Positions 26,426-40,400 of a stretch of DNA of 64,000 nt are shown here, one piece after another. The number at the start of each line of letters is the position of its first letter. Position 1 is the stretch's first letter. The notes below the pieces were generated by a model that saw nothing but the letters and a program-made list of their open reading frames with translations, had not been told where the DNA came from and did no database searches. This DNA is from Hymenolepis diminuta (Eukaryota > Platyhelminthes > Cestoda > Cyclophyllidea > Hymenolepididae). Made by a program: the position numbers and the translations under genes. The stretch is from assembly GCA_900708905.1 (NCBI GenBank), contig CAADRB010000005.1, positions 921,846-985,845 of the forward strand. The letters run 5' to 3'.

Positions 26426-26861
26426 CTTATTTGATCCTAAGCCGTTTTGATCCGTTTTGAATCCTTCTATTATGTCCGAACACTTCCCATTTCAGGATGA
26501 CCTTCATATCATATAATATAAAATTAAGAGAAGAAGAGAATTTTTCTCTATTGGTAGAAGAATTTAAGAATAGATTAGAATCCTGAATCATGTTCTTTCT
26601 TCTAGGCAGTTGACTTTAAAAACTGTGCAGATTATATTGTTATTAGTATTTGTAATGGTCTATTAGATGGAGTGTATGGCATATTTGCATAAGGTAATGC
26701 GAAATGCAGACTGAAAGACCTGCAATAATCCTAAAACCTGAGTATTCATATGAGAGAAAGCAATTATACTTTACAGCTCAAAAACCAGACAGACTGGTAC
26801 AGACACTATCACTGCTATAAGAGTTTCACGATAGTCTCGAACCCTCGTCTCGTCTCATTAT

Positions 26862-26943
26862 CCGCCAGCCAGCCAGTCAGTCAAATGTATATTTGCAAGT
26901 CTGGACTATTGCGCTTCTATTACTGCTGCTACCATACCATACC
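26862..26943. repeat. CCAG-type and CCATA-type short tandem repeats
   Basis: Four units of (C)CAG/TCAG lie near 26864-26883 and about two and a half CCATA units at 26931-26943. The open frames overlapping them (26750-26950 plus, 26906-27097 minus) are best explained by the repeats. Confidence 0.7.
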
Positions 26944-27759
26944 ACAATAGACGTCGGGAGCATTGAAGGAGTAGTAGATCGCGCCTACCAATGCTCTGTC
27001 TTTTTGCCTTTGAAGTCTGCCGCGCCGCACGATCACTGCCTGTAGAGCGACGGACACATTTAATGATGGTGCCGGCTAGACAGGACACATTTAACAAATC
27101 TCAATATTCAGACATAAATTCTGCCTCATAGTTTGCCTCGGTGTGCGTAGTTGCATAGTGCGTGTAATGAAAATTAAGCTAAAATTCCGGAGAGAGTCCC
27201 ACGGTACATCCTCAAATATCCACTTATGGATAGGGGGATCAGAGAGGTTGATAGTAAATAAATAAAGAAATAGTGCGGTAAATCACGACTCGTGAAGGAA
27301 ATCGCTTGGACTATAAGGTCGGTAATTGAGATATTTGTCTCGGAAAAATGATTCATCTGCTGAACATTTTAAAAGCAGCAATTAATTGATAAAAACAATA
27401 AGGAAGAAATTGGAATCAAATCCACAAGAAAGTCATATAACTGGAAGATTAGAAGTTCAGTATACATATCGGAAATATTCGTGAACATGACATAGTAACA
27501 GAAAAAGAACCACATAGAAAACCTGATATGACTAGTTATTAAAGCAATGGTATTAAACAATCCACAGTCAAAAGTGGGTTCAATAAATGCTAAATAGAAT
27601 TTAAACGAAAAGTTACTGAGGGCGGTTAAGGTACCAAAGTGTTGCACTTCTTTCGATTTGTGGAATCGGTTGAAAAAATTTGCCCGAGAGGTAATTCATG
27701 TCCAAGGATTCAAATGTCATAATTTGTCATCGGAATTATAGAACAAAATCTTGTCCACG

Positions 27760-27850
27760 ATATTTAGTGCTTATTGACATGGTTGTGCAATTATGGTAAT
27801 CAATCTTGCACTTCAATTCATTTTTTTCTTCCGAAGGTTGAAAACAATAA
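27760..27850 (+). repeat. Dispersed repeat R4, copy C
   Basis: The blocks agtgcttattgacatggttg, cttcaattcatttttttctt and ccgaaggttgaaaa match 26330-26425, only 1.4 kb away and in the same orientation. Confidence 0.65.
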
Positions 27851-28109
27851 AATTATCTTGCACGATATCAAACAGCTTACGTACCCAGAACGGATCTACA
27901 ATCTGTAATCGATTTGGTTAAGTATTATTGATTTAGAAAGTCATAATGTCAACCTAAAGTTTTCTTATTTTTCTGATTTAGTTAATGAGAAAAAGTTAGA
28001 ATATAGTAGGTCATTTCCGACCGCAGATTTTCGCCAAAAGGGAAATTCACTTGGTAATAATAATAAAAATAAAATAAACCCCTATTGGTGTGATATAAAT
28101 TAGGTTAAA

Positions 28110-28330
28110 GTTTTGGTTGCCAGATCCAAGATAAATCCCACAGGTATTACCACGATAAATTCTCCTCCGTAGAGGGCCATCTGAGTATGATTAACTTCCT
28201 ATTTTCCCATTTGTAATGCTTATAACGCTAATACACAAAACTTTAATTTGACACATTATACTGAGGCGTGATCTGGTCAACTCATGTTCTCTGAGTCTTT
28301 TTGAGCATATTCGAAAAACTTCACGTCAAT
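28110..28330 (-). repeat. Dispersed repeat R5, copy B (decayed)
   Basis: Second copy of the sequence at 3388-3735. The shared reading frame on the minus strand is broken here by several stops, including one where copy A reads RTRTDRI. Confidence 0.45.
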
Positions 28331-31300
28331 CCCTCAACACAATTCTGAGTGCATTCATAGAAGGGTAAGCCGAAGCCTCTCCAAGTAGAAGCTTTCATCC
28401 CAAACATAGCTCTGCTGGGATGCGAATCTCTCTTGTGATCTCTGCCTTTGGTCACTGCGTCACCGGTTGCAAAAAGAATTCATATACGCATTATTTGGCT
28501 ATCTATCAAAAAGAGACGAAGGGAACTCATTAAAGATGATAGCTTCAGCCGTTTAAAGATTGACGCATCTTCGAGCAAATGCGTCTAATTTGAATCGTAC
28601 TTCTTCCGATTGCACTTTAAGGATAGAAGACAATGCGTCTTGTTCCTTGGAAGTCCGTTTTATTCTCTGTCTAGACATTATCAAGTATCATGCCAGTCTA
28701 GTTTAGTCTGTGTCTTATTCACTTTTATTTCAAACTGGACTTTCGTTAGAATTGTCCTTTTAATTTTATGGATGAACAACATCTAGTAAGAAATTGAAGA
28801 ACTGTCATTCTATGTCGATTAGAAGTTGCCAGAAAATAAAAAGAGGTATTATTTCAGTATTCTAAGGTCATTTGAATCTAGATTTCAGATTTCCATTATC
28901 ACTAAATCGGTAAGTGAATGGAAAATGCAAGATGTTTTGAAAAATCGTCCTCGGATGCCCTCAAATAACAAGCTTTTAGAACAATCGTCTATTAAAGTTA
29001 ATTCAAACAGATGAAAATGTGGAAAAAGGTATTTGTTATTAAAACCATAGGAAAGTCCTAGACTTGACAAATAACTCTCCATTTTCGATTATCGACATGT
29101 TAAATACTTCATTACAATTTGAATTTCGAATAAAATCTCATCAAAATTCTTCTTATCATGTTCCAATTTCGGCACAAAATCGATTAATAATTAAATTTGT
29201 ATATTTTAATTTTCAATCCCTTGTCGGAAACCACTGATTCACTTAAACATTCAGGGAATTACTTAATAGATCATTGCAAAAAGGTGACAATTTTATACTC
29301 TTTAATCATTTAGCTTTCTCTTTCGAATGAACTCAAATGCAGAAATCCATCATACAAGAAGATAATACTTCATCTTAAAAATATCTTAATTTTTCCAAAA
29401 CTTTAAATGTTTCATTTAGCAAAAGTGGTTCGATTTTATAGATTCCATTCTACGTAAGTTATTTTTATCGCCAACATACCATTAATGATAAAGAGCACAT
29501 TAAAGAATATAATAATTCAAGCTAAAAATAATTCCGGAAACCATTGTATGGAAAAAATAAATTATGTTTATTTCAGTGAATTCCGCCTTCAAGAAGAGAT
29601 AGGCGCGCCTACGTAATTAAATACGCTCTACTTTGCACATTGTCTAGGTTGAACGGCGCTCACATCAGTTGTACTTTATTGATATAAAACCAGTGTCATA
29701 ATGTGTCTCGTTCTATAGAAAGTGTCTTTATTCCCAAATGGCATATCATCAAGCCTGATGTTAGACCAGTTCGGTCTGCCGTGTATTCACTGCTACTGTA
29801 GGTATAATATAAGGGAATTGGCAACAGCTTTCCATACCTATGTCTCTGTAACCAATAGCACACTTAGGACAGTGATAAATGTTATGGGCATTCACTTGTA
29901 CCATAATAGTCCCAATCGACGTAAATAAATTCTAATGAGCTCAGATATTTTAAGCATGTCATTGCAGCTGATATCTACCTGATTTTCTATTTTAAGAGGA
30001 AACAATTAATTCGACGTGGTAAAAACTCATTATAGAGGGCGTGAATGCATCCGGAAATCAATTGTTTAAAGCATGGAATTTGAATTCGAGAACGTGAGAG
30101 CATTACAAATTAAATTGTATGCACCACGAGAAAATGGAAAACTCAATGCATCCCTAATTCAAATGACTTGGGATTCTTGACACTCTGACTAAAGTACCTA
30201 CTTCTACTCGATCCTTATTTATTTCAACTCTGATATTATTTCCATTTTCCAAGTGCAATCCTTTGGCTGAAGATAATGGAAGTATTCTTGCTCTTGCCAC
30301 GGGTAAGTAAAAAGCTAATCCAAAACTGCAATCAAATCGCCTAAATTGATACGAATTCAGCTGTTACCTTGATATCATATCCAAACCTTTCAGTGTACTG
30401 AGGTATGTGCAACACTACCATTCAGAGTGGTTATTTACCGGTAAGATATAAATTCATGAACTCGAACTGTAAAATAAAAATTCAGACACGATGTCTAATT
30501 TTAAGTGTTTTTTTAGTTGTCGAATAAAGGAAAGAAATAATGCGTGGAATTTAATGGTCCAATTTCAGAAGAACAAAATCGTGACTTGATTCCAAGTGTA
30601 AGATTTCAAATTCCATGGTCTGATTCAGCTAGTAAAGGGCGTTTTTTATATTTGTGATTGAAATTGCGCTCTTTAGTAAGTAGACAGGTTTGTCTGCACT
30701 TCGCATACCCATTTATTGTTTCCTTTGATGTCTGAGTAGATTTTGCCGCCATCCTCCACCGCCCTCACAAACTCCGTTTAGTTAAGTATACATTCGCCTC
30801 GGGCTGTAAAGTCTTCCGTCTGGTTAAGTCTAAGTCTCAAGTGGATTATTATTATGATCTCCGAGCCAATTTAAGGCATGTGTTATAGCAACTCCTTGGA
30901 TATCGGTCTCTTTATCCTATCAACGGTTTATCGTTAAGGCGACTTCCCGCATAAGAAAAGTATTAATACAAACACATATTAAGATCCAACCAACAAAGGG
31001 GGTCATCCACGAGAATAGCGTCAAAAGGGGAAGAATACTGAATAGCTAATAGAGCAAGAGAGGGAATTGGTTAGTGGGTGTGTCCACGAACCCAAACACG
31101 CCTATTCACTTATTAACTTCATGAATGCGTTCAAACTTGAAAGATTCTTAAATGAGCGATAAATGATTGTTATACTACATAGGAGGCAGTAATTTATGAC
31201 ACTGCCGATATCGAAGCCAATACATCCAAGTCCAATTATCCCAAAGTGATCTGACTGGAATCGTAATATTCCCTTTCTTAGAGTCTAACTTACGTCGTTT

Positions 31301-31721
31301 CAGTGTTGCTTTGATTACCCTACCTCAATCATTAATGTCCTGAAGACCATTAATAAATGTATCCACCTTAGTGCTAGTGTTTTGCGTAGAGTGACATTTT
31401 ACGCCCTATAAGAAGCTTCCAATTTTCTACTCACCATTTAATCCGCAGCGTACAATATCAAAATCTGTTATAGTGTTATCCACCACACTGTTGAAGCAGA
31501 GGAAATGAGGCTTAATTAAGGAAATCGCATAACGTCATTCTAATAATGAACAATATAAACCAGAGCGGTAAGGTCTTCTGAAATGTTGTGTTTGGTTAAC
31601 TGACCGTTAATAAAATATGTAACGTTTGCCAACAACGTTTGATGAATATTTACGGGAGTCAACCGATTAATTCAGACAAGATGATAACCAGACAAATGTC
31701 CTAGACAGTGTAAATTGTCGA

Positions 31722-31785
31722 TATATAGTGGTCAACGTGCATGTATGCTAAGTCAAAGGTCACTGGTTCAATGTACATGAGTGCA
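31722..31785 (+). repeat. tRNA-like SINE fragment (R1)
   Basis: The sequence reads agtggtcaacgtgcatgtat, then gctaagtcaaaggtcac, then tggttcaatgtac. The spacing and order match a tRNA A box followed by a B box (GGTTCAA). No acceptor stem or anticodon arm can be folded, so it is not a functional tRNA gene. Confidence 0.55.
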
Positions 31786-33473
31786 CAACTTGGTGAAGTG
31801 TGTGGCCGACTTCAATGGTCAAACTGATCAGCAAAAGATGTTGTAAAAAAGAGTTTCTCATCCAAGTTTCTCTGGGATACCTTTTCCCTACTCAAGTCAG
31901 GCATTTGGAATACTTTTTCAAATGGGGCTTTAAAGTTTTTCTGTCTGTTCTTTGCATACTGTGCCAGGAAGAGAATTTTCACAAAATTTTCTAACACCAA
32001 TCGTCCAAAAGTAAGTGAAAGTGCAATCGAGAATCAGCAATCCCTTGGTAGATTACCACATCTATTTCTAGATCAGGGATGAAGTTTTTGTCAGTAATAT
32101 TTGTATAGATACTTTGATCTGAGTTCGCTTTTTTCGTGAACATGCTGTATTTTGCAAACAAATTAAAGTTATATGCAAGGCTATTTTTGTAAATTATGAC
32201 CCTTTTATGTTGCTACAATGATTTATCCGCCAAGTAGATACCGCTAACCTACATTTGACTCACACCTAGAATGGTTAAGCCAGATGTGCAGTTACTCTAA
32301 GGCACTATTACCTAACACTCAAGTAACTATCACGATGGCAGGAACAATGCGCATTCGAGTACTGATAAAGGGGATGTGCGACTTAGAGACAACCTGTTGG
32401 AATGGATTATTCCGAGACAAAAACTGCAGATGTGATCTTTGTTTTATCAGCATCCAACTAATTAGTAGCTGTTTTTATTTCTCTGCCAATATTATGACAT
32501 ATCGATATGATTCCAGGAGAAAAAGACAGAAGAAAAAGTTGACAAATTTTAGTGAGGTTCATAGAATGAAATAACCAGCTACGTGATGAATGAATATTAA
32601 ACACTGTGGAAGCAAAAAAATTTCCATTTATAAAATCGTAAATCCCTCAAGTGGTTTATACATTGCCCAGGGTGAAACTGCTAACATATTACTAAAACTG
32701 ATATAAGGCATGAGAACTTATCCCAACTCACGGTAAAATAACATCTAAAGAAGTAATTTTGTAAAGAGGCAAATCTCCTACGAAAATGACAGCTACTTTT
32801 AATAGTCATCCGCAGTGATAAGAGAAATTAGCACGCACTCCTGGATTTCAGCTGATCAATGAATGGGAGTCTTCTTTCCCTGTGTTAAGAGCAAAGACTG
32901 TGTAGGTCTGAATAGTGTACAGTATTATCGACACTATCTTCATATTGAAATGAAACATTGCAAGTCTCGCACTTAAAAATAAATATGAAATCACTAGCAT
33001 ATTCTTAAACTATCCTCTCCGTTATGATGAAATGTTCTCCCAGGATGAAAAATTTAACACCTTTAGGCTTTATTATTGGTAATGAATTTTTACCGTAACG
33101 GTATCTGCAATGGTAACAAAAACAATATGAACATTGGCAGGATAATTCAAGTCCCAGTTTTCTGGGGTCATATGAATAGTCTGCTTATCCGCAAGTCACA
33201 TGTTGTGTCTCGTACAGCGTAGACAGGCGGCGGCACTCTGCGTGAGACACTAAAACCAAAACCAAAAAACCAATTCCAAAAATATTTTCTCATTGATTAT
33301 GGAAAATGAAATTCATGCTGTAGATTGAACGGTCTTTAATCTCGTATTTTGATCGAAACGTAGATTTGAAGTCCCACTGTTCGTTAGGTGAAGGTAGAGT
33401 TATAGTTACACAGGTCCTTCTCTCTTTGGTTGCTCTAGGGTGCATTAAATTCTTTTACGTCAACAAGTTAATC

Positions 33474-33535
33474 TGGTCAACGTGCACATCTGCCAAGTCG
33501 AAGGTCACAAGATCGATATCTATCGGCGCCATATT
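33474..33535 (+). repeat. tRNA-like SINE fragment (R1)
   Basis: It reads ctggtcaacgtgcacatctg, then ccaagtcgaaggtcacaag, then atcgatatc. Over about 45 bases it is close to the 31.72 kb copy and keeps the A-box to B-box order. Confidence 0.55.
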
Positions 33536-36500
33536 CGGAGGAGGTTGGCAGAATTTGAAAGTGGATTCAGGATATTTTCCACCAGCACACGTTAAGCGCT
33601 GTTGGCACTGGGTGTGGCACATTAACTATCACTATCGATTGGATATTCGTTTGCTCTTCTTTTCCAATTTCACATTACTAATACCTAGTCATTGTTTTGC
33701 TTTCACAGAGAGGAGTGAATAAGACATAAATTTTAAGCTCAACATGCTCTTACTATGAAATTTTTACGCAAACAGTAGGAGATAATATAGCATTTGTTGA
33801 TTCAATAAGGAAAGTAATTTCACAATAGGGAGAAATGTGTCAAGCAGTCTTAGTCTAAAACGATAGACTATGTCTTTTTAAATATGTTGTAGGCAACTAA
33901 TGTAGGACTTCAGTCGTCAGTGGTCTACTTCGACTATTGCAATACTCACAGTTGTCCTTCAACAACCCAGTCTAAGCTGGCTCAAAGATACGTTTATTCT
34001 AGATCACATCTTGATATTTCGTGTCATTATGAATGTGTTGGGTACATTAAAAAAGAATGTAATTAACCATGCTCAGGTCACCTTATCTCAAAGTGAGTTT
34101 TTCAGGTGGCGGCGTGGATACGGCACAACAGCATATTTTTCAGGAATTACGGAGTAGGATTAGATAAGAAACACATGTGAATTCTATTAATCTAAAATAG
34201 TCGATCTTACCAGAGAGGCGACGAATTGGAAGTCAGTAACAGAACATGATGGAAGCTCCAATTTATAAATTCTGCTAAATTTGGTTAAATTGAAGTGACT
34301 TTCAAGCCATCTCGACACTATTCTTCCCAATATATATATATGTGTTCGGCATAAATTCGTCAAATTCATACTGGAATATATCTTCGATTTCTTAATATTT
34401 GTTAATATTATTAACCATAGAACTGAAAAGGTGATATGCCAACAAATGTTCCCCTTCTAAAGTATAAGGCTAATGCAGTGCACCAATCTTCTATCGAAGA
34501 GTTTCTCTAATAACTTATATCTGTTATACATATTTATAACATTTGATCCCAAAATTTTTGAGTGAATAAATTTTCCAGTTAGGATTCCATTCTTTACTTG
34601 GGGTATCAGAGAGATCAATGTACTATTAGCATCTAATCTTCTTCATTAATAACAACGGAAAATAAAAATGTAGATTTTATCAAGACAGAAGCAGTATAAG
34701 GAAGTATATTTTACGAACAAATTCAGGAAAAAATTCGTTTTTTTCAGTTTACTTTAAGTGATATCTTTCACATGCGTAACTGAGAATTTGATGATCGAAA
34801 CACTACGACATATATTACACATAAAAGGAATTGTCAACCACTGCGTTGCTTTGATTTAATTAGCATTTGACGATAATAGTTACAAATTTGTTTTAATTAA
34901 TAGAACAAGTCACTATCACCCTTTTTATGCATCTCAATCAGCAACCGAGTTCAGTTGTATTCCAACGCAGGGAATATATCATCACCATTCCATTAAAATT
35001 CCCATCAAATAGTTATCTCTCTAAATATCTTTAAGGGGTGAGAGATAGTCCAGTGATTCTACTGGGGGACATAATAATTATAAAATATCATTTTTTTCTC
35101 GAGTTATTTTAGGGCGCAAAATAAAACAGGCAAATTAAGGTGGGTGTAAGTGCTTTTTTGTGGGAGAGTGACAAAACTTTTATTCCTGAAAGAACAATAA
35201 AACCTCCTGGAGAACTCCCGATTTTGAACGTATGCCTAAGTCGGGATTGTAGCGATTGTCTGGTTTTTCGTTTGAGAGATTAGGAGCCTGGATTTGAGGA
35301 GAAATGCTGAATCACTGTGAAAATTTCACCAAATCACATCTCTTTATATAACTACCAATTCGAGGTGGTGATAACTAAATTTTATTTTCAATTTCAGTGA
35401 TAGCGAAATGTTCGAATAATTTTATCTCAGTGTCCTGCTCATTACATTGAGAATCTAAGCAAAACATTTAATAAGATTAGTTAAGTAAAAAAGTTAAAAC
35501 ATGCACGGGATAGGGAGACCAACAGTAGTGAAATTCAAAGTGCTCAAGCTTATTAGTTTCATTGGTTGAAAAATCACAAAACCCATAATACGAGGTCGTC
35601 GGCAAACACAACTCAAAGCTATAGGGCAGTTGCTTTGCATTGAGACGGGTGAAACACCAGCCGTTTCTATCGCATTTTTCATCCTTATATTTGATAAGGT
35701 CTAAGTGGATACACTCTTGATATTCTGACAGTCTAAACTACCGGGCGTTACATTGTTATAACTTTCTGTAGTTAATCATATGAGTCAAGCAATTATCACA
35801 CTGAATAGCTGCGCCAACGTTAATAAATTTTCTTGGAGTAATGCTGTCTCGCTAAACTTCTGCATATTCTAAATCTTAGCCAACTGTATCGTACTTTAAG
35901 GTCTACCCAGCCTTATTATGCCAGGAGATTCTTAGAGTGTGAATATTTCGTTGTTAAGGAATTCTGTTCCAATGTTAAATATTTAGTTTCTACTGCTACT
36001 GCCAAAGTGACCACTTGATATCGATGGATTGCCTTTGACTCAGACCAAGAGAATGATAAATGGTAGTGTAGTCATTCCAAGACACCTCATTAATTTTCCG
36101 AGACTCCTTATTCGAATGAAGGTCTTACCTGTAACCTGATGAATTTAACTTCCTTAAGGATTTTCCCGCTCTCCTAAATATTTGCTAATGAATTTACTCA
36201 TCAAAGCCTCCTTCACTCCCTATCCTGTAGTAAGGATTTTGGAATTTAGAATCTACCGAATGTGTAGATGTCAACAACAGATATATTGCTGCTTATAAAC
36301 TCAGGGACTTCTCCGACATCATTAAACTGTCAAATTTTAAACAGAAAAGAAACAGAACAATCAAAATCGAATTTAAAATATATATAGAAATGTTAACGTA
36401 ATGGATAGAAAATTTTCTATAACGCCTTAAATCGCCTTATTGTGATCGCACTTTGTACAGTTTCACTAATTTCGAAGATCATCACGTACTTGAACTCACT

Positions 36501-36837
36501 AGAGGGCCAGTTTTAAAAATGTCTGGCAAAATTTTCAAGTGATATGTCTAGCTTCAAGAACTCACGAATTTACAAATATTTATGCGCTCATCGACCTATC
36601 CAGCCAGATAGGCGGGCTAAATCTTACTTATTTGTGACATTTCTGAATATTTAGTAATATATAGTGTAAATTAGAAGAAAACTCATAAACCAATTGGTCA
36701 TTTAGAGATCTCAATGTACGAAATCTTATTTGAAGATTAGTCGAATGCTGCCAGTAAAGAAATAAAAAATAACGGGAGAATTAATTATTAATTTCGTAAA
36801 ATAAAAATTTCCATTTAATGTCCATAGTACGAGTACT

Positions 36838-37205
36838 GTTTAGACATAAATATGCGTAGCTTTAAATATTGTAAGCACCAAATAGAGAAGAAATGAAGCA
36901 TGTCTTTCTTGAAAAAGTGGGGATATCTCTGGAACTTGAGTTCCAATTTGCTGTTGGAACTGTTGGAGAACAGTTTCAAGACAATCTTGGGCAATTTCGC
37001 TAATTTTCAAGGGTTGAGATTTGGATTGTTTTGTATCTTCGTGATCACACATTACAAGATCCAATTCTAAGTTTTCTGATGCTAGAAGAAGGCTGAAATC
37101 TGAACTTGTGTGATTTTAAAGAATGGGTGGTTGAACTACTGTCATCTTTATTCCAGTAAAGCATTTAGCCGGTAAAGCTAATATTTACTGCTATTAAGCC
37201 AGCTA
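36838..37205 (-). repeat. Repeat R2, copy A, with an intact 91-residue open frame
   Basis: This is one of three diverged copies (also 50.62 and 59.80 kb). On the minus strand it is open from 37115 to the stop at 36840. The encoded segment includes LLLASENLELDLVMCD, followed by a helical Gln-rich part (ETVLQQFQQQIGTQV). When read in the matching frame, the 50.7 kb copy gives FLLTSNRLEMNLEICN, so the similarity holds at protein level. The protein is not recognised. The three copies are most simply a retroposed or duplicated coding segment, or a piece of a mobile-element ORF. An ATG lies upstream, but a stop separates it from the open part in this copy. Confidence 0.5.
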
Positions 37206-37392
37206 GAGTTTTTTAACTAAGCTGAGTTTACTGAGTTTACTAGTTCTTTTTACTTGGAAAACTTTGTGTGAATTTTTGAAAATAGACTCTTTGTAAAATA
37301 TATAGGGTCAAATAGTCATTGGTAGCATAAGGATGATTTACGACAGTATTACAATATTATCCGTCCCACAAAAGTTTTACGAAATATTATTG

Positions 37393-37447
37393 GTTAGTAA
37401 TCAACATGAGTGTGTGTCAAGTCAGAAGTCAAAATATTGATTCTCAT
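37393..37447 (+). repeat. tRNA-like SINE fragment (R1)
   Basis: The segment gttagtaatcaacatgagtg, then tgtgtcaagtcagaagtcaa, then aatattgattc follows the R1 core, with a degenerate B box. It lies about 200 bp to the right of repeat R2 copy A. Confidence 0.4.
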
Positions 37448-40400
37448 CTACTGACAACACATAAACATCTAATCTCGATTATAGTCAGCAAAGAGTTGTG
37501 GAATGCGAAATCCCTTAAAATAGGCTCTAATCCAAATCAAGAGTGGATAATACTTCTTTTAATGAGCTTGAAAGAAACTCCCTACGGTACATATTACATA
37601 AACATTAATCTTTTATTGAGGTGCCACATTCGAGTCCTTACTTGATTAAACAACGATCTTGGTCTTTATGATTGAAGCCCATAATAAAACAGCCAAACAC
37701 ATTTTAAATTTGCTATACAACTTACGAGTAGTTTAATTTATAATAATTTCTCCCACTAATTAAATTAGATCAAATGGGATTATTCGTTTCAAAGTTTGCG
37801 AATTCTCTGACCACTAACAAGGTAAGAAGGGAGAATAAGCATTTTAGGTGTAAAATACAGCCATCAACGAGTTCAAACAAATAAATTTTCGACAAATGAC
37901 TTTGCTAATAAATTTCCATATTACTCTTCTGGGGACACTTTAGAGGATTCTTGTTCGAAGAATCTATCATATTTTTGTACCATGGAGCTGAGAACTCCTT
38001 AGCTTACATTCTTCATAATGTTAGTATGGTCACTTCTTGAGTACTTATTAGCCCTCCCTGAAAAATGTATACACTATGTGCCTTTATCAGCGTCAGCTTT
38101 GTATTTCTGTAAAAACCGTATTTCAATCGATAATTTCTTTATTTCAAAGGAAATTAGAAGCAGTTTTGAAATACTACAATGTTTATATCAACATTTCATA
38201 TTTATTAGCGTATATGAATGCTTGCTTTTCTAGGAATTTCTACTCTGTTTCTTTATTAAAACCTCGAATGCATAATTCTGTGATATTCTTTATTAAAAAT
38301 GCCTTACTTTATGCTTATGTTGAAGAAAGCAGATATCACAGACTGCAAATTTACTTCTATAAAGTAAATTTCTTCCTCATAATAAATCCACCAAATCAGA
38401 CTCATGTCTTGACAGGGAAATAGAAGAAAGAGGAGAAAAGTGCAGACAAAAAAGGAGAAGTTGAAGCGAAGCACTAGCCACTCCGATCTGTCCCGCTCTC
38501 CAGGGACTGTCTAGTCAGCTAAGTGTAGAGAAGGAATAGGAGGAGGAGGAGGAGAAAAATGGCAATACAATACACGCTCACTTACGAACTTGAGGCGGAG
38601 ATTCTCTCGGCTGGTCTAGTCAGTCAAAACAACAACAGTAACGTGACTTGAGCTGCTGTACGGCCAATCTAATTCTGGCCAAGTCTGCAGATGAAAACAA
38701 CAATTTGATTATATGGAACGAAATAGACGAGCGACATAATAAAATTGGACAAACTTCAGCAAAAAATACCACTTACTGAGTTAATCTCTGTTTGCATTCC
38801 AGTTATTTAGAGTTTATTTTACCTTTAAAAAGATTTTTCGTTGGATAGGGACGTAAATCTACTGAACATACTTCAGTACTATCTTGTTTCAATTTGGCAT
38901 ACTTTGCTTTAAAGAAATAAACTTGAGCAACTCCTGCTTAGGAAGAGATTTTCCAGCACTTAACTTTCATAGAGAGATTGTCTCATGGAACCTCTCCGGT
39001 AGGAAAATTTATTTATGCCTGTATATTTATTATCTAAACCGTATAAGTGTGGATAATTGTTCTGTTCACTAAGGTATCAAACCTGTAACATCTGATCTAG
39101 TAGCAAACGTTAAATAAAATTATTTTTACTAAAGTTATAATGAATTCAACTAATATACTCGATATATGCGGGTTATTCATTGTTCACTGAAGAGTTAAAA
39201 GCCTGTTTTATGTTTGAAAGGAGCTGAATTTCAAAGCTCCAGACGTCATTAAATTTAATAACCTATCAAAAGGGAAGTTGAAAGAGCATCATTAACGGAG
39301 TGGGGGATTTGGTATCGTAAGTACACATTTAAAGATGGCAAAGTCAATAATTTTCTCCCTTGTTAAAAGGCAGCATTTTAAAGATCTTGAAAACGGATGA
39401 GCTTTAAGTTACCTTATTTGAAGTACTTTAGTTAGCCGGGAGGAACTTATTTTAATTGTTTATATTCCTATCTCAAAAATTCAGAAATTTTATTTAGTTA
39501 CTTTAAATGCAGCTGATGAAGCTCTGCTAACTAAAACGGTTGGGTATCTCACCTTTAAGCTGCGGAATGCCAAGAAAGATTATTTTGGCTTCTCAACCAC
39601 TGGAAGAAAAGAAAAAGAATTTATGTGACAAGACACCTGCTGCGATCCTGCAGACGAATCATGAAATTTGAATTTTGGAACTCGAACCAAACATTAATAA
39701 GTTATGTAACTGGATACTAAAATCAAATAGCGTAAAACCCTTTAACACCTTGAAGTTGATGACAGTATCTGTGTGGTCCTCCTCCCCTTTATCATTGATT
39801 GGGCTTCCTGTTGGTCGACTTCTGTTGTTTCCACAAATCGGTTAGAACTCACAGTAAGAATTGAATTCTAAACTTTTAAGCGGTGGGTCTTGTTAATTAT
39901 ATTTATCTTTAATTAGCTCATGTTTCGAATTCTGGATCCGAAAGAGACAGATCTAGAAATAACCAAGAATAAATCGATTCTGAGTAAATGCTAGCTTTTG
40001 TGCTCATTAATATAAAAAATTTCACTCCTTTTAATCATTTTATTGTAATATTCTACCGTATTTTTATCCAAATTTACTTAACTTAAGATTATTTTTTCCC
40101 AAAATTTTCAATTCTGTATTGCTAGCTTTGGTTTACATTTAGGTGGCCCTGAAAATAGACTCACTAATTTAATTAAGAAAATAAATAACTTAATTTAGCG
40201 TCGAACGAATTATAACTTTATCTACAAATAGTCCGCCAGATATGAGTAAATATTAAACTTGAAGTCAGACAGTAAGCAAAAGGGAATTAATATAAACGAA
40301 AAAGAATATCCCTGTACGCCATTATTTAGTGGACCGTAATAAGTGTTTTGATATTTAGCAGTGAGCCTTCATTAAGACCAGTTTGTCAATTGCCACCAAA

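Larger units (their letters stand above)
28331..36837. other. Long gene-free stretch
   Basis: It contains the two tRNA-like repeats listed at 31.7 and 33.5 kb and a short TA run near 34330. The longest open frame (33366-33722, plus) crosses the tRNA-like repeat and is therefore not a gene candidate. Other frames (28826, 31800, 32284 plus; 35494 minus) lack support. Confidence 0.5.

Noticed and set aside
26906..27097. Minus-strand 63-codon frame with a basic composition
   Set aside because: It overlaps the short tandem repeats and lacks a plausible splice context.
29600..29720. Minus-strand LTR-like stretch with AATAAAG
   Set aside because: No TATA box at a useful distance and no repeat partner.
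33366..33722. 118-codon plus-strand frame
   Set aside because: Its middle is the tRNA-like repeat, and the translation resembles no family.
38076..38423. 115-codon plus-strand frame
   Set aside because: The composition is dominated by residues with AT-rich codons, it overlaps another frame, and there is no splice or family support.
39507..39540. Hammerhead-ribozyme-like core (ctgatga)
   Set aside because: The stem II strands do not pair and the GAAA of the core is absent.
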